Origin: Jiangellales bacterium
GTDB taxonomy: Bacteria > Actinomycetota > Actinomycetes > Jiangellales > Jiangellaceae
Direction: 5' to 3'
DNA: 64,000 bases
NCBI GenBank assembly: GCA_030447955.1
Contig: JAUJNY010000006.1
Span: 42,619 to 106,618 of the forward strand
Both the position numbers and the translations under genes were made by a program. Shown here piece after piece: positions 49,209 through 58,242 of this stretch (its first letter is position 1; the number at the start of each line of letters is the position of its first letter). The notes under the pieces are model-generated. The model was given only the letters and a program-made list of their open reading frames with translations, ran no database searches and was not told where the DNA came from.

Positions 49209-50429
49209 TCAGCCGCCCTCGCGCAGGCCCCACGGGGAGCCGTACTCGCGCAGCAGGTCGAGGAACGGAGTGGCGTCGAACGCCTCCGGGCCGAGGACAC
49301 CACCGCCCTGCCAGGCGCCGGTGGCGAGGGCCTCCAGGGCGGCGACAGGGTTGAGCGCGGTCTGCAGCACGACCGCCTGGGCGCCGTACTCCTTCATCGA
49401 CCACTCGTTGTCCACGACGTGGTAGAGGTAGACCTGCCGCGGCTCCCCGCCCGGGCCGGAGCCACGGACCCATGTCCCGGCGCAGGTGCGGCCGCTCATC
49501 CGCTCGCCGAGCGTTGCCGGGTCGGGTAGGCAAGCGGCCACCACGTCGCGGGGGCTGACCTCGACGCCTCCGACGCGCACCCGCTCGGTCCGGTCGAGGC
49601 CGATGCGGTGCAGCACCTGCAGCACGTCGATGAACTCCTGTCCGAGGCCATACTTGAAGGTCACCCGGCCGACGTCGACCCACCGCGGGATCAGCAGCAC
49701 CTCCTCGTGCTCGACGTTGACGCACTCGACGGGACCGATGCCTTCGGGGAACTCGAACGTCTCCGGCTCGCTGAACGGTGGAGTGGTGAACCACCCCCGC
49801 TCCCGTTCCCAGATGACGGGCGGGTTGAGGCACTCCTCGATCGTCGTCCAGATCGAGAACGTCGGGGCGAACACCGGGCGGCCGTCGGGCCCGCTCACGG
49901 CGAGGTCGGCGCCGTCGCGGACGCCGATCTCGTCGATGCGGGAAAACAGGTGGTCGGCGGCGTAGCGGGCGAAGACGTCGGACAGGCCCGGCTCCACCCC
50001 GATCCCGACGAGGGCGAGCAGCCCGGCCTGCTCGTACTCCTCCGCCATCGCGAACTGCTCGTCACCCAGCTTGACGCCGGTCTCCTCGTGCGGACGCTCA
50101 GGGTGCGGCCGGGACAAGGACATGGCCATGTCGAGGTAGCTGGCCCCTGCCGCCAGCGCCCCGCGGAAGATCGGCATCACGAACCGCGGGTCGACCGCGT
50201 TGACCACGTGGGTGACCCGGTGCTCGCGCGCGAGCGTGGCCACCGCTGCGGCGTCGGACGCGTCGATCCGGGCGGCGCCGAAGCGCGGGTCGTCGGCGCG
50301 GTCGACGACCTGGCGCGCCCGGTTGAGGTCGTAGTCAGCCACGACCATGGTCTCGAAGAACCCACGCCGAGCCGCCACCTCGACCACGGCCCCTCCGACG
50401 CCGCCCGCGCCGACCAGCAACACGCGCAC
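49209..50429 (-). CDS. Saccharopine-dehydrogenase-family oxidoreductase
   Basis: 406 residues from GTG 50429, with AGGAGG 6 nt upstream. Rossmann start VRVLLVGAGGVGGAVVEVAA, then VTHVVNAVDPRFVMPIFRGA and LLALVGIGVEPGLSDVFARY, with a C-terminal catalytic half (WVDVGRVTFKYGLGQEFIDV). The family includes saccharopine reductase and carboxy(nor)spermidine dehydrogenase. Its place inside a polyamine locus makes an imine-forming amine/semialdehyde reaction plausible, but the substrate is not known. Confidence 0.82.
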   Translation of the reverse strand: MRVLLVGAGGVGGAVVEVAARRGFFETMVVADYDLNRARQVVDRADDPRFGAARIDASDAAAVATLAREHRVTHVVNAVDPRFVMPIFRGALAAGASYLDMAMSLSRPHPERPHEETGVKLGDEQFAMAEEYEQAGLLALVGIGVEPGLSDVFARYAADHLFSRIDEIGVRDGADLAVSGPDGRPVFAPTFSIWTTIEECLNPPVIWERERGWFTTPPFSEPETFEFPEGIGPVECVNVEHEEVLLIPRWVDVGRVTFKYGLGQEFIDVLQVLHRIGLDRTERVRVGGVEVSPRDVVAACLPDPATLGERMSGRTCAGTWVRGSGPGGEPRQVYLYHVVDNEWSMKEYGAQAVVLQTALNPVAALEALATGAWQGGGVLGPEAFDATPFLDLLREYGSPWGLREGG

Positions 50430-50493
50430 GCTCAACCTCCTGGAGGGTCTGCTGGGAGCGAGTGCCGTACGGCGCCGGCACCGGGACCTGTCG

Positions 50494-51363
50494 TCACCGG
50501 GAACGCCGCCGGCGGAGCTCACCGGCCACGACGACGCTGAAAGCGACGACGAACATCAGCGTGCCGATCACGTTGACGTGCGGCGGGATGCCGCGCTGTG
50601 CCGCGCTCCAGACGAAGACGGGGAAGGTGACGGTGCGCCCGGCGTTGAAGTTGGTGACGATGAAGTCGTCGAACGACAGCGAAAAGGCCAGGAGTGACGC
50701 GGCGATGATCCCGGGAAGCACCAGCGGCAGCGTGATCCGGCGGAACGTCTGCCACTCGGTGGCATAGAGGTCCATGGCGGCCTGCTCGAGCCGCGAGTCC
50801 AGCCCGGCGAGGCGGGCCTTGACCGTGACGACCACGAACGACATGCAGAACATGACGTGGGCGATGAGGATCGTCCAGAAGCCCAGCACCCCGCCGTACC
50901 CCGCGGCAACGAACAGCGCGAGCAACGAGGAGCCCATCACCACCTCGGGGGTCGCCATCGGGAGAAAGATCAGGAGGTTGGCGGTCGAGCGGCCACGAAA
51001 CCCGTGGCGCACCAGCGCGAACGCCATCAGGGTGCCGAGCATCGTGGACCCGACGGTGGCGAGAAAGCCGATCTCCAGGCTCGTCACCAGCGACTCGCAC
51101 AACCCGTCAGGGCGGCAGGGGCTGCGCCAGTTGGCGAGGGTGAAGGTGTTGAACTCGTAGTCCTGGCGGCTCTCCGGCTGGTTGAACGACAGCAGGACGA
51201 CGTAGCCGATCGGCAGGAACAGGTATCCGAGCACCAGGATGCCGGCGCCGAGCAAGAGGTGGTCGGACACCCAGCGTCCGAGCCGGTGCCCAGCCGGCGG
51301 TCGAGCCCCGGCACGGGGGGGCGCCTGGCGCACCTCGGGCTGCGGCGCGACGGTGGTGGCCAT
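50494..51363 (-). CDS. potC: Spermidine/putrescine ABC transporter permease PotC
   Basis: 289 residues, six helices. ATG 51363 overlaps the potB stop (TGATG). Binding-protein-dependent permease motif: EQAAMDLYATEWQTFRRITL, PLVLPGIIAASLLAFSLSFD, with DDFIVTNFNAGRTVTFPVFV typical of PotC. Ends in a basic tail. Confidence 0.93.
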   Translation of the reverse strand: MATTVAPQPEVRQAPPRAGARPPAGHRLGRWVSDHLLLGAGILVLGYLFLPIGYVVLLSFNQPESRQDYEFNTFTLANWRSPCRPDGLCESLVTSLEIGFLATVGSTMLGTLMAFALVRHGFRGRSTANLLIFLPMATPEVVMGSSLLALFVAAGYGGVLGFWTILIAHVMFCMSFVVVTVKARLAGLDSRLEQAAMDLYATEWQTFRRITLPLVLPGIIAASLLAFSLSFDDFIVTNFNAGRTVTFPVFVWSAAQRGIPPHVNVIGTLMFVVAFSVVVAGELRRRRSR

Positions 51364-52277
51364 CAGACCAGCTCCTCGGTGCCGGCGCGACGCACGTACG
51401 CCATCACCAGCACGAGGATGGCAATCATGAGCAGGAACGACAGCGCCGCGGCCTGGGGGAAGTCGAGCCGGACGAGGAACGAGCTCTGGATCACGTTGCC
51501 GATCATGTACTCCTTGGGCGTGCCCAGGAGCTCGGCGTTGATGTAGTCGCCGGCAGCGGGGATGAACGTGAGCAGGGTGCCTGCGACCAGGCCGGGCATC
51601 GACAGCGGCAGCGTCACCTTGCGGAACGCGGTGAAGGCGCTGGAGTAGAGGTCGTGAGCCGCCTCGACGAGCCGGTGGTCGATCTTCTCCAGGCTGGCGT
51701 ACAGGGGGAGCGTCATAAACGGCAGGAAGTTGTAGGTCAGGCCGGTGACCACCGCGACCGGTGTGGCGAGCAGGCGCCCGTCGGTGGGGACCAGCCCGAC
51801 CGCCTTGAGCGAGTCCACCACGAAGCCGTTGTCGGCCAGGATCGCCTGCCAGGCCAGCGTGCGGAGCAGGAAGCTGGTGAAGAAGGGAGCGATCACCAGC
51901 ACCAGCATGAGGTTCTTCCACCGGCCGGACTTGAACGCGATCGCGTAGGCGAGCGGATAGCCGAGCAGCAGCGCGAGGACGGTCGCGATGCCGGCGTAGA
52001 GGAACGAGCGGAGGAACTGGTCGCGGTAGACCGCGAGCACGTCGAGGTAGTTCTGCCAGTGGAAGGTGAGGGCGTAGCCGGTCTCCAGCGACCCGGACGG
52101 GTCGTACAAACTGGTGGCCGCAAGCTGGACGGTTGGCAGGGCGAAGAAGACCAACAGCCAGAGGGCACCGGGGGCCAGCAGCAGCAAGGCGGTACGCCGG
52201 CTCCGCCGGGACCGTGACCGCGCGGGCTGCCGGGCGGGCGTGGGTCCGGCGGGGCCCACCTCGGCGGCGAGGCTCAC
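51363..52277 (-). CDS. potB: Spermidine/putrescine ABC transporter permease PotB
   Basis: 304 residues from GTG 52277 (GTGA overlap with potA). Six helices after a basic N-terminus. LLRTLAWQAILADNGFVVDS and FLPFMTLPLYASLEKIDHRL, then VEAAHDLYSSAFTAFRKVTL (the EAA loop that contacts the ATPase) and FIPAAGDYINAELLGTPKEY are PotB-typical. Confidence 0.94.
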   Translation of the reverse strand: MSLAAEVGPAGPTPARQPARSRSRRSRRTALLLLAPGALWLLVFFALPTVQLAATSLYDPSGSLETGYALTFHWQNYLDVLAVYRDQFLRSFLYAGIATVLALLLGYPLAYAIAFKSGRWKNLMLVLVIAPFFTSFLLRTLAWQAILADNGFVVDSLKAVGLVPTDGRLLATPVAVVTGLTYNFLPFMTLPLYASLEKIDHRLVEAAHDLYSSAFTAFRKVTLPLSMPGLVAGTLLTFIPAAGDYINAELLGTPKEYMIGNVIQSSFLVRLDFPQAAALSFLLMIAILVLVMAYVRRAGTEELV

Positions 52278-53458
52278 CCGCCCACCCCGGCGGGAGCGGG
52301 CTCCCCCGTCGCCACGTCCTGCACCCCGGCTCGGGAGTCCTGCTCGGCGTCGAGCAGGAAGGTGTGGGCGGCGCCCCATTGCAGCTCGACCCGGTCGCCG
52401 GCCGCGAACGGCGAGCGGTCGCCGGTGTTCTGCGCGAACACGGTCAGCTCCTGACCCCACGGCATCCGCACGAGGTACTCGGTGCTGACCCCCACGAAGC
52501 TGACGTCGCTGACGATGCCACCGGGCAGGACGTTGTGCCGGCCGACCGCTGCGCCGCCGGCCGTACCCGCCTGGACGAGCGAGATCTTCTCCGGCCGGAC
52601 GCCCACCCATACCGCGCCGGCGTGCACCGCCGCCCGATCGAGCGGGACTGCGAGCACCCTGCTGTGCACCTCGACGAGCAGCTCGTCGCCGCTCCGGCCG
52701 GTCACCTCAGCGGCGACGAGGTTGGACTGGCCGAGGAAGTTGGCCACGAACGTCGTGGCCGGTCGGTCGTACAGCTGCGCGGGCGGGCCGAGCTGCTCGA
52801 CGCGGCCAGCGTTCATGACCGCGATCGTGTCGGCCATCGTCATGGCCTCTTCCTGGTCGTGCGTCACGTGCACGAACGTGATGCCGACCTCGGTCTGGAT
52901 CCGCTTGAGCTCCAGCTGCATCTGCCGGCGCAGCTTGAGGTCGAGCGCCCCGAGCGGCTCGTCCAGCAGCAGCACCTGCGGGCGGTTGATGAGCGCGCGG
53001 GCCAGGGCTACCCGCTGCTGCTGGCCACCCGAGAGGCTGGCGGGCTTGCGCTTGTCGTAGCCGTCGAGCTCGACCAGCGCCAGCATCTGCGCCACCTGCT
53101 CGCGTACGTCCTTGATGCCCCGCCGGCGCAACCCGAACGCGACGTTCTCGGCGATGTTGAGGTGGGGAAAGAGCGCGTAGCTCTGGAACACCGTGTTGAC
53201 CGGTCGCTTGTACGGGCGCAGCCGAGTGATGTCCTGCTCGCCCAGGAGCACCAGCCCCTCCGTGGGCTCCTCCAGGCCGGCGACCATGCGCAGCGTCGTG
53301 GTCTTGCCGCACCCGGAGGGCCCGAGCAGCGCGAAGAAGGACCCCTGCGGGACCGTGAGGTCGAGGTTGTCGACCGCGGTGAACTCCCCGAACCGTTTGG
53401 TGACCCCGCTCAGCCGCAGCTCGGCGCCCGCGGCCGGCTGACCGCTCGATCCCCTCAT
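52274..53458 (-). CDS. potA: Spermidine/putrescine ABC transporter ATP-binding protein PotA
   Basis: 394 residues. Walker A ALLGPSGCGKTTTLRMVAGL, signature PASLSGGQQQRVALARALIN, Walker B QVLLLDEPLGALDLKLRRQM, H-loop FVHVTHDQEEAMTMADTIAV. A C-terminal TOBE regulatory domain follows (about 300-380: VWVGVRPEKISLV). Energises PotBC. Confidence 0.96.
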   Translation of the reverse strand: MRGSSGQPAAGAELRLSGVTKRFGEFTAVDNLDLTVPQGSFFALLGPSGCGKTTTLRMVAGLEEPTEGLVLLGEQDITRLRPYKRPVNTVFQSYALFPHLNIAENVAFGLRRRGIKDVREQVAQMLALVELDGYDKRKPASLSGGQQQRVALARALINRPQVLLLDEPLGALDLKLRRQMQLELKRIQTEVGITFVHVTHDQEEAMTMADTIAVMNAGRVEQLGPPAQLYDRPATTFVANFLGQSNLVAAEVTGRSGDELLVEVHSRVLAVPLDRAAVHAGAVWVGVRPEKISLVQAGTAGGAAVGRHNVLPGGIVSDVSFVGVSTEYLVRMPWGQELTVFAQNTGDRSPFAAGDRVELQWGAAHTFLLDAEQDSRAGVQDVATGEPAPAGVGG

Positions 53459-53462
53459 CCGC

Positions 53463-54668
53463 TCAGGCTCCGATGACCTGCTGGAACTGCGTCTGGTAGT
53501 CCTGCTCCTGCTCGGAGGTGAGGCCCATGAACACGAAGGTGTTCGCCAGGAAGGACTCGTCGGGGAAGATCAGCTGGTTGTCGACGAGGCTTTTGTCGAA
53601 CTTCGTCATGGCTTCCTTGGCGCCCTGGACCGGGCAGATGTAGTTGACCCAGGCGGCGAGCTCGGCCGCGACCTCAGGGTCGTAGTAGTAGTCCATCAGC
53701 GTCTCGGCGTTGGCCTTGTGGGTGGCCTTGTTGGGGACAATCATGTTGTCACTCCAGAGCGCCAGCCCCTCCTCCGGCACGACGAACTTGTACTTCGGGT
53801 CCTCGAACTGGAGCTGGATCACGTCGCCGGACCACGCCTCGCAGGCGACGACGTTGCCGCTCTTGAGCTCGCGGGTGTACTCGTTGCCGGTGAACTTGCG
53901 GATCTGGCCGGAGTCGACGGCCTGCTGCAGGCGTTCGATGGCCTGGCCGAACTCGTCGGCGGTGAAGTCGGAGGGGTCGGCGCCGACCACCCGCAGCATG
54001 AACGCCATCGTGTCCGGCATCTCGCTCAGCAGGGTGACCTTGCCCTTGAGGTCAGCGCGGGTGAGCAGCTCCTCGAAGCTGCCGACCTCCTTGGTCAGCT
54101 CGGAGTTGTAGCAGATGCCGGCCAGGCCGCTCTGCCACGGCACGCTGTACTTGCGCTCGGGATCCCACCCGGGCGAGCGCAGGTTTTCCAGCAGGTTGGC
54201 CTCGACGTTCGGCAGGTTGGCCTTGTCGAGCTCCTGGATCCAGCCGAGCCCGATCATCTTGGCGGCCATCCAGTCGGTCAGGACGAACAGGTCCCGGCCG
54301 GTGGGCTGGCAGTCCGCCAGCTGGTTGCGGACCTTGCCGAAGAACGCGGCGTTGTCGCTGATGTCGGTGGTGTAGTCGACCGTGATCCCGGTGCGCTTCT
54401 GGAACGCCTCCAGCGTGGAGACGTCCTTGGCCTTGATCGGGTCGATGTAGAACGTCCAGTTGGAGAAGTTGAGCATCGCCTCCTCCGCCGACAGGTCCTC
54501 ACTCGTGCAGGAGTCCGTTGTCTGCTGCGCCGCCTCGACCCCGCACGCGGACAGCAGCCCGCCCCCGGCCAGCCCGAGCGCTCCGGCGGACAGGCCGCGG
54601 AGGAATGACCGGCGGCTCAAGCCGGGCGGCACGGGTCGGCCGGGGGGCGCTGGTCGTCGACTCGTCAT
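53463..54668 (-). CDS. potD: Polyamine-binding lipoprotein PotD (Tat-exported)
   Basis: 401 residues. A twin-arginine signal with LSRRSFLRGLSAGALGLAGG and lipobox LLSAC (C42) marks a Tat lipoprotein. The mature part is a type-II periplasmic-binding fold: EAMLNFSNWTFYIDPIKAKD, FQKRTGITVDYTTDISDNAA and YSVPWQSGLAGICYNSELTK. ATHKANAETLMDYYYDPEVA is usual near the C-terminus. Delivers spermidine/putrescine to PotBC. Confidence 0.94.
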   Translation of the reverse strand: MTSRRPAPPGRPVPPGLSRRSFLRGLSAGALGLAGGGLLSACGVEAAQQTTDSCTSEDLSAEEAMLNFSNWTFYIDPIKAKDVSTLEAFQKRTGITVDYTTDISDNAAFFGKVRNQLADCQPTGRDLFVLTDWMAAKMIGLGWIQELDKANLPNVEANLLENLRSPGWDPERKYSVPWQSGLAGICYNSELTKEVGSFEELLTRADLKGKVTLLSEMPDTMAFMLRVVGADPSDFTADEFGQAIERLQQAVDSGQIRKFTGNEYTRELKSGNVVACEAWSGDVIQLQFEDPKYKFVVPEEGLALWSDNMIVPNKATHKANAETLMDYYYDPEVAAELAAWVNYICPVQGAKEAMTKFDKSLVDNQLIFPDESFLANTFVFMGLTSEQEQDYQTQFQQVIGA

Positions 54669-54734
54669 CGCGGTCCTTCCGGAGCAGGGGGTGGGGCGGC
54701 GGCCGCCCGCGTACGTCCTCGGCGCAGCGGCGCC

Positions 54735-56216
54735 TCAGCCGCCCACGTACGACATCACGTGCTTGAGGCGCGTGTAGTCCTCGAGGCCGTACATGGACAG
54801 GTCCTTGCCGTAGCCGGAGTGCTTGAAGCCGCCGTGCGGCATCTCGGCAACGAGCGGGATGTGGCAGTTGATCCAGACGCAGCCGAAGTCGAGTCGGCGT
54901 GACATGCGCAACGCGCGGCCGTGGTCGGTGGTGAACACGCTGGCGGCCAGCCCGTACTCGACCCCGTTGGCCCAGCGCACCGCCTCGTCCTCGTCGCTGA
55001 AGCGCTGCACGGTGATGACCGGGCCGAACACCTCGTCGCGGACGATCTCGTCGTCGGGCTGAAGGCCGGTGACCACGGTGGCCTCGTGGTAGTAGCCGTT
55101 GCCCAGCTCGCCGGACAGCCGGCTTCCGCCGAGGGCCACCTCCGCGTGCTGGGGCAGCCGGCGCAGGAAGCCGGTCACCTTGTCGAGCTGGTTGGCGTTG
55201 TTGAGCGGGCCGAAGAGGGCGTCCTCGTCGTCGGGCAGGCCCGGCCTGGCGTTCTCGCGGGCGTAGCTCGTCAGAGCGGCGACGAAGTCGTCGTGGACTC
55301 CGGGCGCGGCCAGCACTCGGGTCGCTGCGGTGCAGTCCTGGCCGGCGTTGAAGTAGCCACCGACGGCGATGGCCTCCGCCGCCTGGTCGAGGTCGGCGTC
55401 GTCGAACACCACGACCGGCGCCTTGCCACCGAGCTCGAGGTGGACCCGCTTGAGGTCTTTGCTGGCCGCCGCGGCCACCTCCATGCCGGCACGGACCGAA
55501 CCGGTGACGGAGACCATCTGCGGCACCTGGTTGTCGATCAGCAGCCGGCCCGTGTCGCGGTCGCCCGTCACGACGTTGAGGACGCCGGGCGGCAGGTGCT
55601 CGGCGGCGATCTCGGCCAGCAGCAGCGACGTCACCGGGGTGGTGTCGCTCGGCTTGAGGACGACGGTGTTGCCGGCCGCGATGGCCGGGGCGAACTTCCA
55701 GACCGCCATCATCATGGGGTAGTTCCACGGCGTCACCTGGGCGCAGACGCCCACCGGCTCGCGGCGCACCATCGAGGTGTGCCCGGCCATGTACTCCCCC
55801 GCCGACTTGCCCTCCAGCACCCGTGCAGCGCCGGCGAAGAAGCGGATCTGGTCGACCATGGGCGGGATCTCCTCGCTCGTGGTCATCCCGATCAGCTTGC
55901 CGGTGTTCTGCGCCTCGGCGCGCACCAGCTCCTCGGCGCGGTCCTCGATGGCGTCGGCGATCCGCAGCAGGGCGAGCTGCCGCTCGCTCGGGGTCGTCTC
56001 CCGCCAGGATTCGAAGGCCCGGGCGGCGGCACCGAAGGCGGCCTCCACGTCAGCGGGGCCGGAGAGCGGGGCGGTCGCGAAGACCTCCCCCGTCGTGGGG
56101 TCGAGCAGCTCGCTGCTGCGGCCGTCGGCGGAGTCGACATAGCCGCCGTCCACGAAGTTGCGCAGGGCCGACGGCGTTCCCGACGACGTGCGGGTCTGGG
56201 TGGCGGTCTGGCTCAC
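54735..56216 (-). CDS. patD: Gamma-aminobutyraldehyde dehydrogenase-like aldehyde dehydrogenase
   Basis: 493 residues. CAQVTPWNYPMMMAVWKFAP, MVSVTGSVRAGMEVAAAASK, catalytic Glu in VHLELGGKAPVVVFDDADLD and catalytic Cys in GYFNAGQDCTAATRVLAAPG. Closest in motif to PatD/PuuC/betaine-aldehyde dehydrogenases. Oxidising 4-aminobutanal to GABA would fit between the amine-consuming enzymes and gabD. First gene of the minus-strand run, divergent from the Lrp regulator. Confidence 0.87.
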   Translation of the reverse strand: MSQTATQTRTSSGTPSALRNFVDGGYVDSADGRSSELLDPTTGEVFATAPLSGPADVEAAFGAAARAFESWRETTPSERQLALLRIADAIEDRAEELVRAEAQNTGKLIGMTTSEEIPPMVDQIRFFAGAARVLEGKSAGEYMAGHTSMVRREPVGVCAQVTPWNYPMMMAVWKFAPAIAAGNTVVLKPSDTTPVTSLLLAEIAAEHLPPGVLNVVTGDRDTGRLLIDNQVPQMVSVTGSVRAGMEVAAAASKDLKRVHLELGGKAPVVVFDDADLDQAAEAIAVGGYFNAGQDCTAATRVLAAPGVHDDFVAALTSYARENARPGLPDDEDALFGPLNNANQLDKVTGFLRRLPQHAEVALGGSRLSGELGNGYYHEATVVTGLQPDDEIVRDEVFGPVITVQRFSDEDEAVRWANGVEYGLAASVFTTDHGRALRMSRRLDFGCVWINCHIPLVAEMPHGGFKHSGYGKDLSMYGLEDYTRLKHVMSYVGG

Positions 56217-56377
56217 GGCAGCTCCTTCAGGCTCGGGCGACCAGCTCAGCCTAGGTCGCCTGCACGGCGCTAATCAACCGTGCCGGACGGCCCCTTGTGC
56301 CGGAAAGCGATGCTGCAAGCCCCTTCGGCGACGGATTCGCTTGCCAACGCGGTGGCGGCACAGCCAGGATGGCCGTC
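56217..56377. promoter_or_regulatory. Divergent control region of the polyamine locus
   Basis: A 161-bp intergenic stretch between patD and the Lrp/AsnC gene. It holds a direct repeat GTGCCGGA (56280-56287 and 56297-56304, 17 bp apart) and an imperfect CTTG...CAAG dyad (about 56294-56319), plausible Lrp-type sites. Confidence 0.35.
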
Positions 56378-56851
56378 ATGTCCGGCCGCGAGCGCAACGC
56401 AGCTCCAGCGCTCGATGACGTGTCCAAGGCGATCATCGAGCAGCTGCAGGACGACGGCCGCCGGGCGTACGCACGCATCGGCCGGGCGGTCGGGCTCTCC
56501 GAGGCGGCGGTGCGCCAGCGGGTCCAGCGGCTGCTCGACGCCGGGATCATGCAGATCGTCGCGGTCACCGACCCGCTGCAGGTCGGGTTCCGCCGCCAGG
56601 CCATGATCGGCCTGCGGGTGGACGGCGACCTCGAGGCGATGGCCGACAAGCTCTCCGGAATGCCGGAGGTCGACTACGTGGTGATCACCGCCGGCTCGTT
56701 CGACCTGCTCGTCGAGGTCGTCTGCGAGGACGACGACCACCTGCTCGAACTGCTCAGCACTCGTGTACGCGCCCTGCCGGGCGTACGCAGCACCGACACC
56801 TTTGTCTATCTCAAGCTCAAGAAGCAGCAATACGACTGGGGCACCCGATGA
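56378..56851 (+). CDS. Lrp/AsnC-family transcriptional regulator
   Basis: 157 residues from ATG 56378 (ATG 56369 also in frame). HTH: LDDVSKAIIEQLQDDGRRAY, ARIGRAVGLSEAAVRQRVQR, LLDAGIMQIVAVTDPLQVGF. The RAM effector domain follows, with MPEVDYVVITAGSFDLLVEV. Its stop overlaps the aminotransferase ATG. Likely senses a polyamine-derived amine or amino acid and controls both arms of the locus. Confidence 0.92.
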   Translation: MSGRERNAAPALDDVSKAIIEQLQDDGRRAYARIGRAVGLSEAAVRQRVQRLLDAGIMQIVAVTDPLQVGFRRQAMIGLRVDGDLEAMADKLSGMPEVDYVVITAGSFDLLVEVVCEDDDHLLELLSTRVRALPGVRSTDTFVYLKLKKQQYDWGTR

Positions 56852-58242
56852 CCATTACTCCGCAGCAGGCTCAGACGCCGACCAGCGACCTCGCCGCCAC
56901 GGCGCGAGACCACCTGTGGCTGCACTTCAGCCGTCACTCCACCTACGAGTCCGGCGGGTCGGTGCCGGTCATCGTGCGCGGCGACGGCCCGTACATCTGG
57001 GACGACCAGGGGCGGCGCTACCTGGACGCGCTGTCCGGGCTGTTCACCGTCCAGGTCGGTCACGGCCGCACCGAGCTGGCCGAGGCCGGGGCCAAGCAGG
57101 CGAGCGAGCTCGCGTTCTTCCCGCTGTGGTCGTACGCGCACCCCAAGGCGATCGAGCTCGCCGAGCGGCTGGCCGGGTACGCCCCCGGTGACCTCGACCG
57201 GGTCTTCTTCACGACCGGTGGCGGCGAGGCCGTGGAGACCGCCTGGAAGGTCGCCAAGCAGTACTTCAAGCTCACCGGGCGGCCGTTCAAGCACAAGGTG
57301 ATCAGCCGCGCCATCGCCTACCACGGCACGCCGCAGGGGGCTTTGTCGATCACCGGCATCCCCGATGCCAAGAAGTACTTCGAGCCGCTCGTCCCGGGTG
57401 CCCACAAGGTGCCCAACACCAACTTCTACCGCGCCCCGGAGCACGGCGACGACCTCGAGGCGTTCGGGCGCTGGGCCGCCGACCAGATCGAGCAGGCGAT
57501 CCTCCTGGAGGGGCCGGACACCGTCGCTGCGGTCTTCCTGGAGCCGGTGCAGAACTCCGGTGGCTGCTTCCCGCCGCCGCCCGGCTACTTCCCGCGAGTG
57601 CGTGAGATCTGCGACCGCTACGAGGTGCTGCTCGTCTCCGACGAGGTGATCTGCGCCTTCGGGCGGCTGGGCCCCATGTTCGCCTGCGACAAGTACGACT
57701 ACGTGCCCGACATCGTCACCTGCGCGAAGGGGATGACCTCGGGCTACTCCCCGATCGGCGCGATGATCGCCTCCGACCGGGTGATGGAGCCGTTCCGGCA
57801 GGGGACGACGACGTTTGCTCATGGCTACACCTTCGGCGGCCACCCGGTGTCGAGCGCGGTGGCGCTGGCCAACCTCGACATCTTCGAGCGCGAGGACCTC
57901 AACCGCCACGTCCTCGACACCGAAGGCGCGTTCCGCGCGACGCTCGAGCGGCTCATGGACCTGCCCATCGTCGGCGACGTCCGCGGCGACGGGTACTTCT
58001 ACGGCATCGAGATGGTCAAGGACAAGGAGACGAAGGAGACCTTCGACGGCGACGAGTCCGAGCGGCTGCTGCGCGGGTTCTTGTCCAAGGCGCTCTTCGA
58101 GGCCGGCCTGTACTGCCGGGCGGACGACCGCGGCGACCCGGTCGTCCAGGTGGCTCCACCGCTGATCTGCGATCAGTCGCACTTCGACGAGATCGAGCAG
58201 ATCCTGCGAGCCGTGCTCAGCGAGGCATGGACGCGCCTCTGA
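56848..58242 (+). CDS. Class III aminotransferase (putrescine/polyamine-pyruvate type)
   Basis: 464 residues, PLP-dependent fold type I. FFTTGGGEAVETAWKVAKQY, AYHGTPQGALSITGIPDAKK, LLVSDEVICAFGRLGPMFAC (PLP Asp) and IVTCAKGMTSGYSPIGAMIA (Schiff-base Lys) are present. The SpuC-like set of motifs and the neighbours suggest transfer of an amino group from putrescine or a related diamine to pyruvate, giving 4-aminobutanal. Confidence 0.9.
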   Translation: MTITPQQAQTPTSDLAATARDHLWLHFSRHSTYESGGSVPVIVRGDGPYIWDDQGRRYLDALSGLFTVQVGHGRTELAEAGAKQASELAFFPLWSYAHPKAIELAERLAGYAPGDLDRVFFTTGGGEAVETAWKVAKQYFKLTGRPFKHKVISRAIAYHGTPQGALSITGIPDAKKYFEPLVPGAHKVPNTNFYRAPEHGDDLEAFGRWAADQIEQAILLEGPDTVAAVFLEPVQNSGGCFPPPPGYFPRVREICDRYEVLLVSDEVICAFGRLGPMFACDKYDYVPDIVTCAKGMTSGYSPIGAMIASDRVMEPFRQGTTTFAHGYTFGGHPVSSAVALANLDIFEREDLNRHVLDTEGAFRATLERLMDLPIVGDVRGDGYFYGIEMVKDKETKETFDGDESERLLRGFLSKALFEAGLYCRADDRGDPVVQVAPPLICDQSHFDEIEQILRAVLSEAWTRL

